A stretch of DNA of 64,000 bases from Gracilariopsis chorda (lineage: Eukaryota > Rhodophyta > Florideophyceae > Gracilariales > Gracilariaceae). The translations under genes and the position numbers were made by a program. This document shows, one piece after another, positions 21,183 through 30,757 of this stretch. A model generated the notes under the pieces. It was not told where the DNA came from and ran no database searches. It was given only the letters and a program-made list of their open reading frames with translations. How positions within the stretch are numbered: the first letter of the stretch is position 1; each line of letters opens with the position of its first letter. The stretch spans positions 248,001-312,000 of the forward strand of contig NBIV01000016.1 in assembly GCA_003194525.1 (NCBI GenBank), read 5' to 3'.

Positions 21183-22520
21183 CTAAAAGTTATGTAAAAT
21201 CTCCTTCTGCAGTTTTGCAGAAACATGTGGTATCCAGCCCAGTCCGTTGCGCACGCTCTCTTCCATAAGCTGCCCAGGGAGAGCAAGAGGGTGCGGACTG
21301 GGCCAGGTACCAACTGCCGTTACAGAGGCCCGTCCGCGCTCAACGGCCGTGAGATCTGAACCCTTAGAATGCATTTGATCAGCCCCGGAACTTCGCATTT
21401 TGATAGCCAGTGTTTCCTCTGGATGACCATCTTTCCCGTTAGGGACGTATTCCAGCTGAACTACACCCCGGTACAGCAAGCAATCCAAACGGGTCATTTC
21501 ATATTCCGCATTCCATGCCTTCGGAATGTTGAGGTTCAACACCAAGTCTCCCCGTGCAAAGGCATCTCTTGTGCGCTCATCCAAGCTCTGTGTTTCATCC
21601 CGTGCTATCACGTTCGTAGAGATGCCAGCTTCCGGATTACGCCTTCCAAAGTCGAGAGGCACTTTTGGTAGAACTTTCAATGCTGATTCAGCAAGCTCCA
21701 CGGTTGCAGTGATAGCACGGTCGCAGGATTGCTTGCATGATGTACTACTTGAAGTACCGAGATGCAGATCTAGCGACGAAGCTATGGCAGGAACCCCATA
21801 CATTGCAGATTGTCGCGCTCCGGCGAAAGTCCCAGAATATAGGATGTCGCTTCCCATATTCTGACCATAGTTCACACCTGAGAGCGTCAGGCAAGGGTAG
21901 AATCCCAACTTTGCTACTAATCCCGTTTTCGGTTCAATGGCGATGAAGATACAGTCAGCTGGTGTGCCTTTGTCAACTGAGAAGACTCGAAGTTCTCCTT
22001 TTGGCGCACCATTGGGTTCTACACTTCCAAACTGATTTTCATATCGCGGGTGGCGTCGCAATGTTAGAGCTTTACCAAGAGTTATGCGTTGGCCGCAAGC
22101 AGAGTTGTTTCGTCCTGGAGCGACGACTACGACATTGTGACCGTTTACGACGAGAGCACTGGCGAGAGAAAGGATGAGTGATTTATCTGGATGAATTCCG
22201 TCGTCGTTCGTCAATAAAATGGCTCGCGCAGAGCCATAGTTGACGTGCGCCTCAGCTGACATTGCACTTGCTACCGAAACCCGTTTAGAAAATCCAGTGT
22301 CAAGCGGGGATGCTCGCTTGAAAGTACGCCAACTGGTCCGGCCGCACCCTCTTGTACCGATCTTTTCAAAACAAAGTAGTGGAGTTGTGCAAAACGCGGC
22401 ATGCCTAGCTTTGCAGCCCATAGCCCACTTCGCGGTTCGGAGAGCTGCGGCTTCGTGGACAGAAAGAGCGGAGAGCTTCATGAAGCAGTTGTCATAATAC
22501 TGTCGAAAACCGAATTTCAA
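21183..22520 (-). CDS. surE: SurE-like 5'/3'-nucleotidase with N-terminal targeting extension
   Basis: The 445-residue frame contains a complete SurE domain from about residue 98. It has ILLTNDDGIHPD (metal-binding Asp106, Asp107), VVVVAPGRNNSACG (Ser/Asn of the active site), SVDKGTPADC and LSGVNYGQNMGSDILYSGTFAGARQSAMYGVPAIASS. These are the four signature blocks of the SurE nucleoside monophosphatase family. The first 95 residues lack acidic clusters and are rich in Arg, Ser and Ala, suggesting an organelle transit peptide. The second Met (residue 14, MKLSALSVHEAAALRTAKW) would give a cleaner amphipathic leader, so the exact start is open. Bacterial SurE has about 250 residues; an internal insertion between the last signature and LNLNIPKAW makes this one longer. 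Confidence 0.9.
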   Translation of the reverse strand: MKFGFRQYYDNCFMKLSALSVHEAAALRTAKWAMGCKARHAAFCTTPLLCFEKIGTRGCGRTSWRTFKRASPLDTGFSKRVSVASAMSAEAHVNYGSARAILLTNDDGIHPDKSLILSLASALVVNGHNVVVVAPGRNNSACGQRITLGKALTLRRHPRYENQFGSVEPNGAPKGELRVFSVDKGTPADCIFIAIEPKTGLVAKLGFYPCLTLSGVNYGQNMGSDILYSGTFAGARQSAMYGVPAIASSLDLHLGTSSSTSCKQSCDRAITATVELAESALKVLPKVPLDFGRRNPEAGISTNVIARDETQSLDERTRDAFARGDLVLNLNIPKAWNAEYEMTRLDCLLYRGVVQLEYVPNGKDGHPEETLAIKMRSSGADQMHSKGSDLTAVERGRASVTAVGTWPSPHPLALPGQLMEESVRNGLGWIPHVSAKLQKEILHNF

Positions 22521-22828
22521 GGCTTACCCTTCGGTAAAAACTATGTAAGAAAGGGTTAAGCGTTTACTGTACCCTTGGTACACGCTGGAGCTTGGCTGTG
22601 GTTTTCCGAGCACGGTCTCGTCCACCCCGAGCATGGTCTATCCACTCTTGCCTGATTTGGATTAAGTCCACTTGCGAAAGGTGCGTCTATACATGAAGAT
22701 GACAAAGTGCCTATCTGAATCCGTTGTGTAGGAAAAGCGTGATCATCACGCTACACTTGGACTGAAGCTAAGTACAACCACGTTTTACCTTTCAGACATC
22801 CAAGTGCAGGGATGGAACGCAATCGATT

Positions 22829-23247
22829 GATTGCAATCTGAGGAGTTCGATTTCAGCAATCGCCCCCTCAGGTTGCTCGAGATTGCAGGCAGATTCTACA
22901 AGAAGGTCTATAAAGGTAAAATGTAATATATATAAACGTACCTGGCTTCGGATCTGTCGCCGAAGTCGAGCGTTTATGGTCTGTTGTTGACAAAATTCTA
23001 GCGGATAATCGTATGACTATTACACCAGAACTGTTTTGAGGGAATACTACTTTTACGGCTTAACAAGAGCTTTTGGGACGTTGCGTTGGTTCATGAGATA
23101 TGGGTTCGTTACAATCAGTCAATAACTAATAAAATCGATACTGAAGACCGTGACTGCTATTCGCTTGAAGCTCAAAGATTGCAACCCGATTGCGGATTGA
23201 GCGCCAGATTGCAATCGCTGCAAATATTGCAGGTTAGGATTGCAATC
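22829..23247. repeat. Cluster of GATTGCAATC palindromes
   Basis: The 10-bp perfect palindrome GATTGCAATC occurs at 22829-22838, 23207-23216 and 23238-23247; the last is extended to 12 bp (GGATTGCAATCC). Partial copies (AGATTGCAAC, CCGATTGCGG, GAGATTGCAGG, CAGCAATCG) lie between and around them. Confidence 0.85.
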
Positions 23248-23656
23248 CCGCACCCCTCAGATTGAATCCACCTCTGTCCAAGTGCTTGTACAAGCGAAGC
23301 CCAAAGAATGACAGTTGATTACATTGCGGTCGCGATGACGAAGAGCAATGTTGTAAGTCTGGTTTTCCGATGCGTTTTTAGACCTTCAAGTTTGAAAATG
23401 TAGTCGTCACATTCCGCAGTTCCATGCTCTGGGTTTAATTCCCTTACTATTTAGTACGTGCGAAACCCGGTTCCAGTCTCTACCTATCGCAACGATGCAG
23501 TACTAATGACGAAGAACAAGATCGATTTGTAGTACATAGATTCATCACTAGTATTTAAAAATCACGGTTCTCCGGACTGCTATGGCCCATGAGCAGTCGT
23601 TGTCGGCACTACAACCCTCTCGCCTGTTCGTAGTTTTGGATGCTGTGCAGTCTCAC

Positions 23657-23686
23657 ACTATTAACCACTATTAACCACTATCTACC
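23657..23686. repeat. Tandem 10-bp repeat, 3 copies
   Basis: ACTATTAACC is present twice head to tail (23657-23676), followed by a variant third copy ACTATCTACC (23677-23686). Confidence 0.9.
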
Positions 23687-24278
23687 AATAAATGGGCAGA
23701 TTGTCTTATGCATGCCTTGAAGGCATTAGGCTCTTTTAAGTTGTATGGTCTCTAAAGTTTAGACGATTCAAACAAAATAAGGAATGTAAGATATGATCCG
23801 TATGGCCATATTCAACAGCAGACATTTCAAGAGCAAGAGGAACGGAAGAAAAGGATGTTTAAAGCTTGTTTGATCGCGCAGAGGATCAATCGAAAGGCGC
23901 CCTTTCATTGTGTTATTTTTTGAGAATTGCCGGAAAACGTTGAAGGTTTCTCATTGACGAGCCTGCAATCAAAAAAAGAATCGATTGTCGCTTCCCTGCA
24001 CACATTTGGCACACACGCTTGTATTCTCCCTCCTCCCTTCCCAGTGGATATATCAGGCAACGCGTTCTCCGGTCTTGGCTCTTAACAAATCGGAGAGGAC
24101 TCAGTTGGCTAAGTGTCACTACCCTTATACAACTGCTATTTCAACTGACGTTTGGGGATGCATTTTACTAACTAAGAGTCTACTCACTTCAGAAAAGTCT
24201 GCCACGAGGATCCTCATCGATTTTCTTTCGCGAAGGAGAGCAACCAGAGTTCCTTCTCCCCTTCCTAGTTTCATCAAG

Positions 24279-24936
24279 ATGATGGAAATGCTTCAAACGT
24301 TCCTATTCTATTGGCGGAGATTTAAGGATCTCAAGAAGCGCCAGGTATGCAAAAATCTTCACTGCCAACCTCAATGAGGTCTTTATCGCATAATGTCACT
24401 AACGTCGTCACTAACAACGGAATGGGCTCGGAACCATTGCTCAGATGATCCTCCAAGTCGTGAATCTTGGCATGCTTCTTTCTGCGGCATTAATTATGTA
24501 CAAGACGTTTATGTTAATATCCAATTCCGAGAGTCCGATAGTAGTCGTTCTCAGTGGTAGTATGGAGCCCGGGGTTCATAGGGGGGACTTGTTACTCCTC
24601 ACCAATTATGACAAAACAGACAGGCTCGTCTCCGGCGATATCGTGGTTTACAAATTACCGGAGAGACCAGTTCCTATCGTGCATCGCATAATAAAGATTC
24701 ATGAGACGGAAGATCGGAAGATTGACGTGCTGTCAAAGGGCGATAACAACATTCCTGATGATCGTGATCTTTACGGACCATATCGGAAGTGGCTTACTCG
24801 TCCCATGATAGCAGGAAGGGCGTTCGCTTTCTTACCATACGCCGGCATGCTCACAATTATCATGAATGATTATCCTCAAGTGAAGTACGTCTTACTGCTG
24901 AGTCTATCTCTATTCGCCCTGGTTGGAGCTGATTAA
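24279..24936 (+). CDS. SEC11: Signal peptidase complex catalytic subunit SEC11
   Basis: The gene has two exons, 24279-24344 and 24445-24936, with a 100-nt GT-AG intron (GTATGC...CAG) falling between codons; the spliced protein has 185 residues. SEC11 is the ER membrane serine protease that removes signal peptides. Exon 1 gives MMEMLQTFLFYWRRFKDLKKRQ, matching the SEC11 N-terminus (basic KRQ before the membrane helix). Exon 2 gives the TM segment (VVNLGMLLSAALIMYK), ESPIVVVLSGSMEPGVHRGD with the catalytic Ser61, PIVHRII with the active-site His102 that replaces the bacterial lysine, SKGDNNIPDDRDLY, and NDYPQVKYVLL near the end. All active-site blocks are intact and the length is usual for the family (about 170-190). 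Three in-frame ATGs (24279, 24282, 24288) could start it; the first is chosen. Confidence 0.93.
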
Positions 24937-25108
24937 TCACGACGGTAAAAAGATCATGCGAATGTTCTTCTTAAGGTTCAGAGCGAAAGAAGTCAACGGG
25001 GGGTCATATGAGGAATGGCTGCGCACACAAGAAATCATTGTTATTGGATGTGGCATTACGAGCACTGTGATGCTGCACGAAACTCAAAGCTCAAGGTTGG
25101 TCAGTCTG

Positions 25109-26038
25109 TTAGATTCCTTCGGCTTCTTCGGGCGTCTTTGCAATAATTTGTAGCGCATGAATGTAACCCGCGCTCATTTCATCTCCCAACAGAGCATAAA
25201 TCATGCGATGCCGTTGCACTTGATTTAAAGAATTGAAGGCCTCCGAAACTACAGAAACTGCAAAATGGGATTCTCCACTTAATCCTTTCGACCCTGCGTG
25301 TCCGGCATGCTGAGCAGAATCGTCTCGAACATGTAATTCTCTGGGTTTCAGAGCCTGTAGTTTTCTCATGATTGCTGAGTATACTGGGCGATCGGATCCG
25401 ATTGTAGCTATGGGTTCCTCTTTATCAGTTTGGGAGGACTGTTCCTCTCCTCCTAACAAGTTCGATACGTCCTTTTTGATTTTTGCCAACATATTGACGA
25501 ATCCATTGTTTCTGCTTGGAGTCAGTGACACAGATAACCCGGAGACAGAGATGAAGCGTGGGTCAACTGCCTGTACTTCGATCGGTGTCGCTCCGTCAAG
25601 ACCGTTTATGAGCAAAGAAAGAAGCCCTTTAGTAAGCTGCGAGTCTGAGTCTCCTTGTAACCGTACTTTTCCTTCATTATCCAGGGATACCTTCACATGA
25701 ACAACGCTAGTGCATCCATGAACTCTGTTCTCGTCAACTTTCAGAGACGGGTCCATTGTCGGCAGCTGTCTTGCAAAGAAAAGCAGTTGTTGATAACGTA
25801 GCTTAGGGTCCGGAACCATGGCAAATGTATCAACGTACTTCTGCAGAGCAGGTGGAAGACCCAGAGACTCAGTCTGTGCGACCATGGACACGCGTGCAGC
25901 ATGAAACCTGTTTCGTCCTATGGTTTTTCGTGAGCATCGAAAGCATGTTGATGGTCTTTGTACCCGTCCTGACAATAACTGGGTACCTGTGGTATTTACG
26001 AAGGCGTATAGACTTCTCTCCTTCTGTACCCCGTTCAT
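25109..26038 (-). CDS. SUFE1: Plastid SufE-BolA fusion protein
   Basis: The protein of 309 residues joins a SufE domain (about 62-190) to a BolA domain (about 218-302), the arrangement known from chloroplast SUFE1. SufE accepts persulfide sulfur from the cysteine desulfurase NFS2/SufS; the acceptor cysteine is seen in RVHGCTSVVHV (Cys109). The BolA part has YSAIMRKLQALKPRELHVRDDSAQHAGHAG, GESHFAVSVVSEAF and RHRMIYALLGDEM, including the conserved His-rich loop and the RH motif used with monothiol glutaredoxins. The first 55 residues have few acidic residues and many Ser, Arg and Thr (RPSTCFRCSRKTIGRNRFHAARVS), fitting a plastid transit peptide. It is a single exon, convergent with SEC11 (172 bp between stop codons). 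BolA's role as a brake on SufE activity is known from plants; here it is inferred. Confidence 0.93.
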   Translation of the reverse strand: MNGVQKERSLYAFVNTTGTQLLSGRVQRPSTCFRCSRKTIGRNRFHAARVSMVAQTESLGLPPALQKYVDTFAMVPDPKLRYQQLLFFARQLPTMDPSLKVDENRVHGCTSVVHVKVSLDNEGKVRLQGDSDSQLTKGLLSLLINGLDGATPIEVQAVDPRFISVSGLSVSLTPSRNNGFVNMLAKIKKDVSNLLGGEEQSSQTDKEEPIATIGSDRPVYSAIMRKLQALKPRELHVRDDSAQHAGHAGSKGLSGESHFAVSVVSEAFNSLNQVQRHRMIYALLGDEMSAGYIHALQIIAKTPEEAEGI

Positions 26039-26948
26039 TTTCCAAGAGTTCCAAACGACTGCTACTGAGCGATATCGTTTGCGGAGTACCAGAAACTATG
26101 ACCGCTCTTGAAACGCAATCAGCAAGCTGCAGCTAGCAGTTCTCTAAATCTGTTGGAGAGTACGAGGTGGTAAGTTCCCTCAAGATGATGCACTAACAGC
26201 TAATGTTGTGGACCACATCTCATGGCTGTATATATTAAAATTCAAATATTATTGTGTTGGTTTGCAGCCAAACCCTTGGTAAAAGTTCTTGGCCACAGAG
26301 CGGACCACTGTGTGGTCAGTTCTTCATGTGACAAATTATAGATACTCCGCAGTAGCAAATGGAAACTTGATGTTCCGAATCCCCGCATAGAGATAAGAAA
26401 GCTACAAGTACAAGGGGAAAAGAGTTACACTTGTCCCTACGGACATCTTTGGTAAGAAGCTCACATACCCCCAGGAGATTGCATTCTACTAGACCCTTAC
26501 CAGGGATTAAAGGTTTGCTGCGGAAAGAGTAGTATTTCTAGAGCGATGTTTCTACCCATAATGCAGCAATAAAGCATTGAGGGCCCATAATAAACAAACG
26601 CCAAAGGTTATACCAGTCTTCATGTACGGCTGCTATCTATAAAAGCTAATGAATCGGAACTCTGAACACCTGAACATGAAGAGGGAGATGCTGTTGGTCT
26701 CACTGCCGCGGGCAAGAAACTGATTTTGTGTCGTGTCAGAATGGCAAATTGTACGCAGATAAGTGGTGTACAGGTACAAGACCATCAAAAATGCAAGAAC
26801 GTGTGTTCAATCCCGCGACGGACCTGTCCCACTTTTAAAGGTATGACGGTCAGAGTCGCAACGCTATTCTACCCCCAGGGTACAAATGTCAGAAACCCTT
26901 CATCCAAGTTGAGGAATGGGCCCATAAAACATTGCATGTAACTACAGC
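26039..26948. other. Gene-free gap between SufE-BolA and the peroxidase
   Basis: No recognisable gene; ORFs stay under 75 codons. One CCCTTGGTA motif lies at 26273-26281. It contains the SufE-BolA promoter (left) and peroxidase 3' UTR (right). Confidence 0.5.
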
Positions 26949-29051
26949 TTATGCCGTTCGCATAGCTCGACCTGGGTTCGGCATATGTTGATCACGAATC
27001 CGTGTGTTTGCTTGAATTATGTCCTTTAGACGTACGTTATGGGATTTGATCTTTCTCACAATTGGGAGCGTGGTCATGAACCGTCCCCATTGGATATTCT
27101 CGTAGTAAAATCTGTCTCCGTCTCGTAGTCTTTCAAATTGATCAATCACTACCGTATGAAACAGAGGCCCGAGAAGGGAACCATGAACCGGCGTTTCAGC
27201 CAATCCTCCTATGAAGACATCGATCTTGTTCGGAGAACTGTAAACCTCCTGAATTTTCGTTCGCAAGCTCATAGGAATATTCCCAAGAGCATGACCGTTG
27301 CTTTTTACACCGTATGCCTTTAGTGCTGCTGTGTAGGATGGAAGCAAGTGGTCTCTTCCTCTTTGAATGTTCAATGCAGTCAAGTCTAGAACGGCTCGAC
27401 GGTCAGGGTTGAACAAGAAATCACGTACTGAATCCGCCACTTCAAGGTCCACAGCCAGTGGTGTTTGATGCATAGCCCCAAGGAGCCAGCTTTCTATGTC
27501 CAACTCGGCAAATTTGCTAGGATTAAAGAATAAGTCCTGCAGTCGATGGCTCTTTGTTTCATTTTTCAAAGTTCGTGTTTGCACTGTGTCAGGTATAGTG
27601 GTGTGTCCCCATCGATACGCTACAGTGGAGAACAGAATATCCATTGATGCATCCGCACGTAGGTTGTATCCGTTGTACTGTTTAAGAGTATTGTTCCCCA
27701 ATACTGCTGGAAGGAACTCATGATAAACAATGTTCTGAATTTCTGCGATGACAATTCTTCGAGCTTGTTGATATAACCACTCATCAGTTTGCCTGGCCTT
27801 CCATCTTCTGCGAAGCGCTTGAATAAGCTCATCACAAATCCTGTTATGCTCTCTCGCAAATAGCGTATGCATCGCAGCAAGAAACGGGTTCTCATTTGTT
27901 CTGATGTCTCCAGAAACAAACAAATGTGTATTCCGATGCTTGTTGGCATTTTCAACTGTATAATGGAGAATTCTCTTTGAGTTTCTCGGCAACATCTCCT
28001 CATTGTTATCCTTGACGAGGATAAGCTTTCCATTCTTAAAGCGCCTTAGTGCCATAGAACGTTCATAGTCCGAACCATATATCGCACTTCCATCAATGAA
28101 CGAAGTAATGCGGTTGAATTGGCGCTTTTCTCCGCTATCCGGTTTGTACGGTTTGTTACAACATTCTTCTGGAAGAAGCGGCAATGGATCGGACCTCAGA
28201 AAATGCATCGTACCTTGACCAGGATCATTTTCCGGCATACGGAAACTAGCATCTGTGTTACTTGTATCTCCTGAAGGTGTGAGCGCGATGTCATGATCAA
28301 TAAACTGACCAAACACAATAAGCAAGAAGTTGATCTTATTCGGAGCAAGTTTTTCAGAGGTGGTCTTGCAAAGTGTGTTGCTGACAGTTCTCGGATTCGG
28401 AAGATCGGCAGAGAGACTCAACACAGGCCCTTTCCAGGGATGCAACTGAAGCGCATTAGTAATTCCAGCAGTCTGTATGTGAGGATTGTTACATACTCCC
28501 GTTATGGTAGCTATTGTTCTACTGCACCTTCTGACGCCAAGAACAAGCTGAGCGTTTTCCAACATAGTTCGTACAAGAGCTGTAGCATAAATGTTTCTAG
28601 AACGTTGCAGCTTTCTAGAGGTTCTAATTGGACGTCCTCGAAACGTGATCTTCAAGTAGGGGGTTCTTCTTCGCATTTGCGCTCGAACAATGAATGTGGC
28701 TCCTGTCATCGGAACTGGGAAGGTGTAATTGTCGTGATGCTGGATTGTGAAAACCAAGTATGAAATGTATCTTCTTCTCCGTTGATACATTGTTATGAGT
28801 GCTTTTTCAGATCGACCACGGGTTATCTGGACTTGACGACGCCCAACCAATTGGAATTGGGAGATGGTGTTTCCAAAGAGTAATGGAATGGCTGATGGAA
28901 AGTTCAATAGATTGGACGCTCGAAACCTGTCTGCAACGGGTCGTCGAAAGGCAAAAGAGTTTCGACGGAAGTTCTGGTTGAGTCGGTTTCCACTGGTGTC
29001 TGACAATAACAGGATGAAGAGTGCGAGAAAAAGAATGGGAGGGCGGGCCAT
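26949..29051 (-). CDS. Secreted animal-type haem peroxidase
   Basis: The protein of 700 residues starts with a signal peptide (MARPPILFLALFILLLSDTSG) and belongs to the animal haem peroxidase (peroxidase-cyclooxygenase) superfamily, related to peroxidasin, peroxinectin and dual-oxidase peroxidase domains. Visible motifs are: distal histidine in GQFIDHDIALTPSG (His253); FIDGSAIYGSD; GDIRTNENPFLAAMHTLFAREHNRICDEL; the proximal histidine in AYRWGHTTIPD (His483); and ALNIQRGRDHLLPSY. These residues position haem and the calcium site, so an active enzyme is expected. The first 190 residues after the signal peptide are basic and unassigned. There is no transmembrane helix. Likely reactions are halide or phenol oxidation with H2O2 in the cell wall or apoplast; the substrate is unknown. 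It is a single exon. Confidence 0.92.
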   Translation of the reverse strand: MARPPILFLALFILLLSDTSGNRLNQNFRRNSFAFRRPVADRFRASNLLNFPSAIPLLFGNTISQFQLVGRRQVQITRGRSEKALITMYQRRRRYISYLVFTIQHHDNYTFPVPMTGATFIVRAQMRRRTPYLKITFRGRPIRTSRKLQRSRNIYATALVRTMLENAQLVLGVRRCSRTIATITGVCNNPHIQTAGITNALQLHPWKGPVLSLSADLPNPRTVSNTLCKTTSEKLAPNKINFLLIVFGQFIDHDIALTPSGDTSNTDASFRMPENDPGQGTMHFLRSDPLPLLPEECCNKPYKPDSGEKRQFNRITSFIDGSAIYGSDYERSMALRRFKNGKLILVKDNNEEMLPRNSKRILHYTVENANKHRNTHLFVSGDIRTNENPFLAAMHTLFAREHNRICDELIQALRRRWKARQTDEWLYQQARRIVIAEIQNIVYHEFLPAVLGNNTLKQYNGYNLRADASMDILFSTVAYRWGHTTIPDTVQTRTLKNETKSHRLQDLFFNPSKFAELDIESWLLGAMHQTPLAVDLEVADSVRDFLFNPDRRAVLDLTALNIQRGRDHLLPSYTAALKAYGVKSNGHALGNIPMSLRTKIQEVYSSPNKIDVFIGGLAETPVHGSLLGPLFHTVVIDQFERLRDGDRFYYENIQWGRFMTTLPIVRKIKSHNVRLKDIIQANTRIRDQHMPNPGRAMRTA

Positions 29052-30757
29052 GGTGAGTGAGTGAGAAGGAAGTAATTAGTGCGCAGGCACGACTGGGTGG
29101 TGTGGGGGGCAAGAGGGAGTATGCTAGTGTGGATGCATCGATATGTTTAATAAAGAGGGCTAAGGAGAGGGGGCAATCGAGTAGAGGAAGGTTGAGTGAG
29201 AGACGACAATGATGTGCGAATGCATGTTTGAGTTGCATTTGAGCAGGGGTGTGCATCGGTCGCGACAATAGCTGAAAGGTAGTAGGGATAATGTTTGTTG
29301 TTTATTGGATTGTATATGCACGGGGCTGTGTGATGGATGGAGTTGCGATATGTAGAAGCTGGTGTTTAGAAGAGAAGAAAATTCACTTGGGTTAGAAGTA
29401 GTATAGATGCAGGAGAATTAAGATGATGTGCAAAGGGCGTGAGGCTGAAACGAAGGCTAAACTCAAAAGGCCTAAAAAGATGTGAAAACGCAGGTGCGCT
29501 GAGGGGTGGTGGCGAGAATTGCATTGGTATGACGCTGTCACCCGTGGCATGAGGCGTTGGGATTGTTATTGAAGAAGATGGTTGGCCGCGCGGCGAAGTG
29601 AGGGTGAGTGCGGTACGCTTTGTGCGTATGAGGGAAAGGAGCTAATTAGGAAGAAGATGTTTTCCAATTGGCGACAAGCCGGAGAAAAACAGCAGTTGTG
29701 TGTATGCAGATATGTTTACGTGGTGTGTGAGTGACTAGCATGGCAGCGAACAGTGATGAAACGTCGACAGGCCAGTGGAACAAGGAGGGGTACACTCGAG
29801 AAGTGTAACTGTATTGGCAGCTTTTGGAAGAATGGAAAAACTGCTGCAACAATGCTTGCGTCCGTCTGTTGTGAATGCGACGCGGTTAAGCGCGGACGAC
29901 TGATCTGGTACAGGGCGCGGGGTATGGGAGGGTGAATTGAATGGAAATCGCGAGGTGTCAGCGCCGGCGGTGCTGGCGCGGCGCTGGTGACGGTTATGTT
30001 TATGTCGGAGCCCAACGGCGGAGTGCGTGTTAGAACTTTCGTATCTCGGAGAAGATACAAGCGCAGAAGAGGTATCTAACTTGATAAGTTAAGCCGGACT
30101 CAACTTATTGCACGATGGGGGCGCGAGTCGCATCCGCCCCATGGCGGCGCCGGCGGCACCGGAGCATTTGTCAGTGCAAGCACGCAAACATTTCTTTACG
30201 CGCATTTCACAGCGCGCTTACACGCATGCATTGCTGGCGCCGTTCGCCTTTTCAACTTTTTGAAGAAAAAGTCGCCAAAATACGTGGCGCGCACGTCACC
30301 GCCCGCGCCGTGTGCGCCATGTTACCGTTTCGAGCCCCTCCCACCGGTGCCCCCAACGCGTGCCGCACGCACCAGCGCCACCGCCCCCCTCCTTGCGCCA
30401 AACAGCGTAGACAGCCCTGCCATTCGCGCGCCACGCGCGAGCGTCGCGACACCCAGTACCCACATAGCACCTCACTCCTCGCCAACCCCCCCCCCCCACC
30501 GTCTTTGCCGCCTCGCTGCCATTACAAGCACCCCCTTCTTCCCGCCCCCGCTAAGCAATCGTTCGTTCCTTCTATTCTCCCACCCCCCCCTCTAATCCAT
30601 CTGCCCTTCAACAACCACTTCTATCTTTATTGCCACACTCCTCACACCCCTTCGTACCACCACGTCTATTCATACCCCCCCTCCCTGAACGGCGCATACG
30701 GCTCGCGCCGTCCCCCCCCCCGCCGTCCTCGCTTAAACGCATCGTTCCCACCGCGTT
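29052..30757. promoter_or_regulatory. Divergent promoter region of peroxidase and kinase
   Basis: A 1.7-kb region between two divergent genes. The left part (29052-30110) is purine-rich on + and free of genes. The right part (30115-30757) is very C-rich, with runs of 12 C (30486-30497) and 10 C (30712-30721), and is open in one frame (30115-30963) without any recognisable domain. I regard this as leader or promoter, not coding. Confidence 0.5.

Larger units (their letters stand above)
22521..24278. other. 1.8-kb gene-free stretch with clustered palindromic decamers
   Basis: No coding frame of note. It holds three exact GATTGCAATC palindromes with further partial copies (22829-23247), a triple 10-bp tandem repeat (23657-23686) and a GTACC/GGTAC inverted repeat (about 22570-22582). 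The right end should hold the SEC11 promoter. Confidence 0.6.

Noticed and set aside
22521..24278. CRISPR-like array suggested by the repeated GATTGCAATC
   Set aside because: Repeats are short, irregularly spaced and degenerate, and the genome is eukaryotic.
8953..26948. Operon or biosynthetic gene cluster
   Set aside because: Genes switch strand often, carry their own introns and gaps, and belong to unrelated housekeeping processes.
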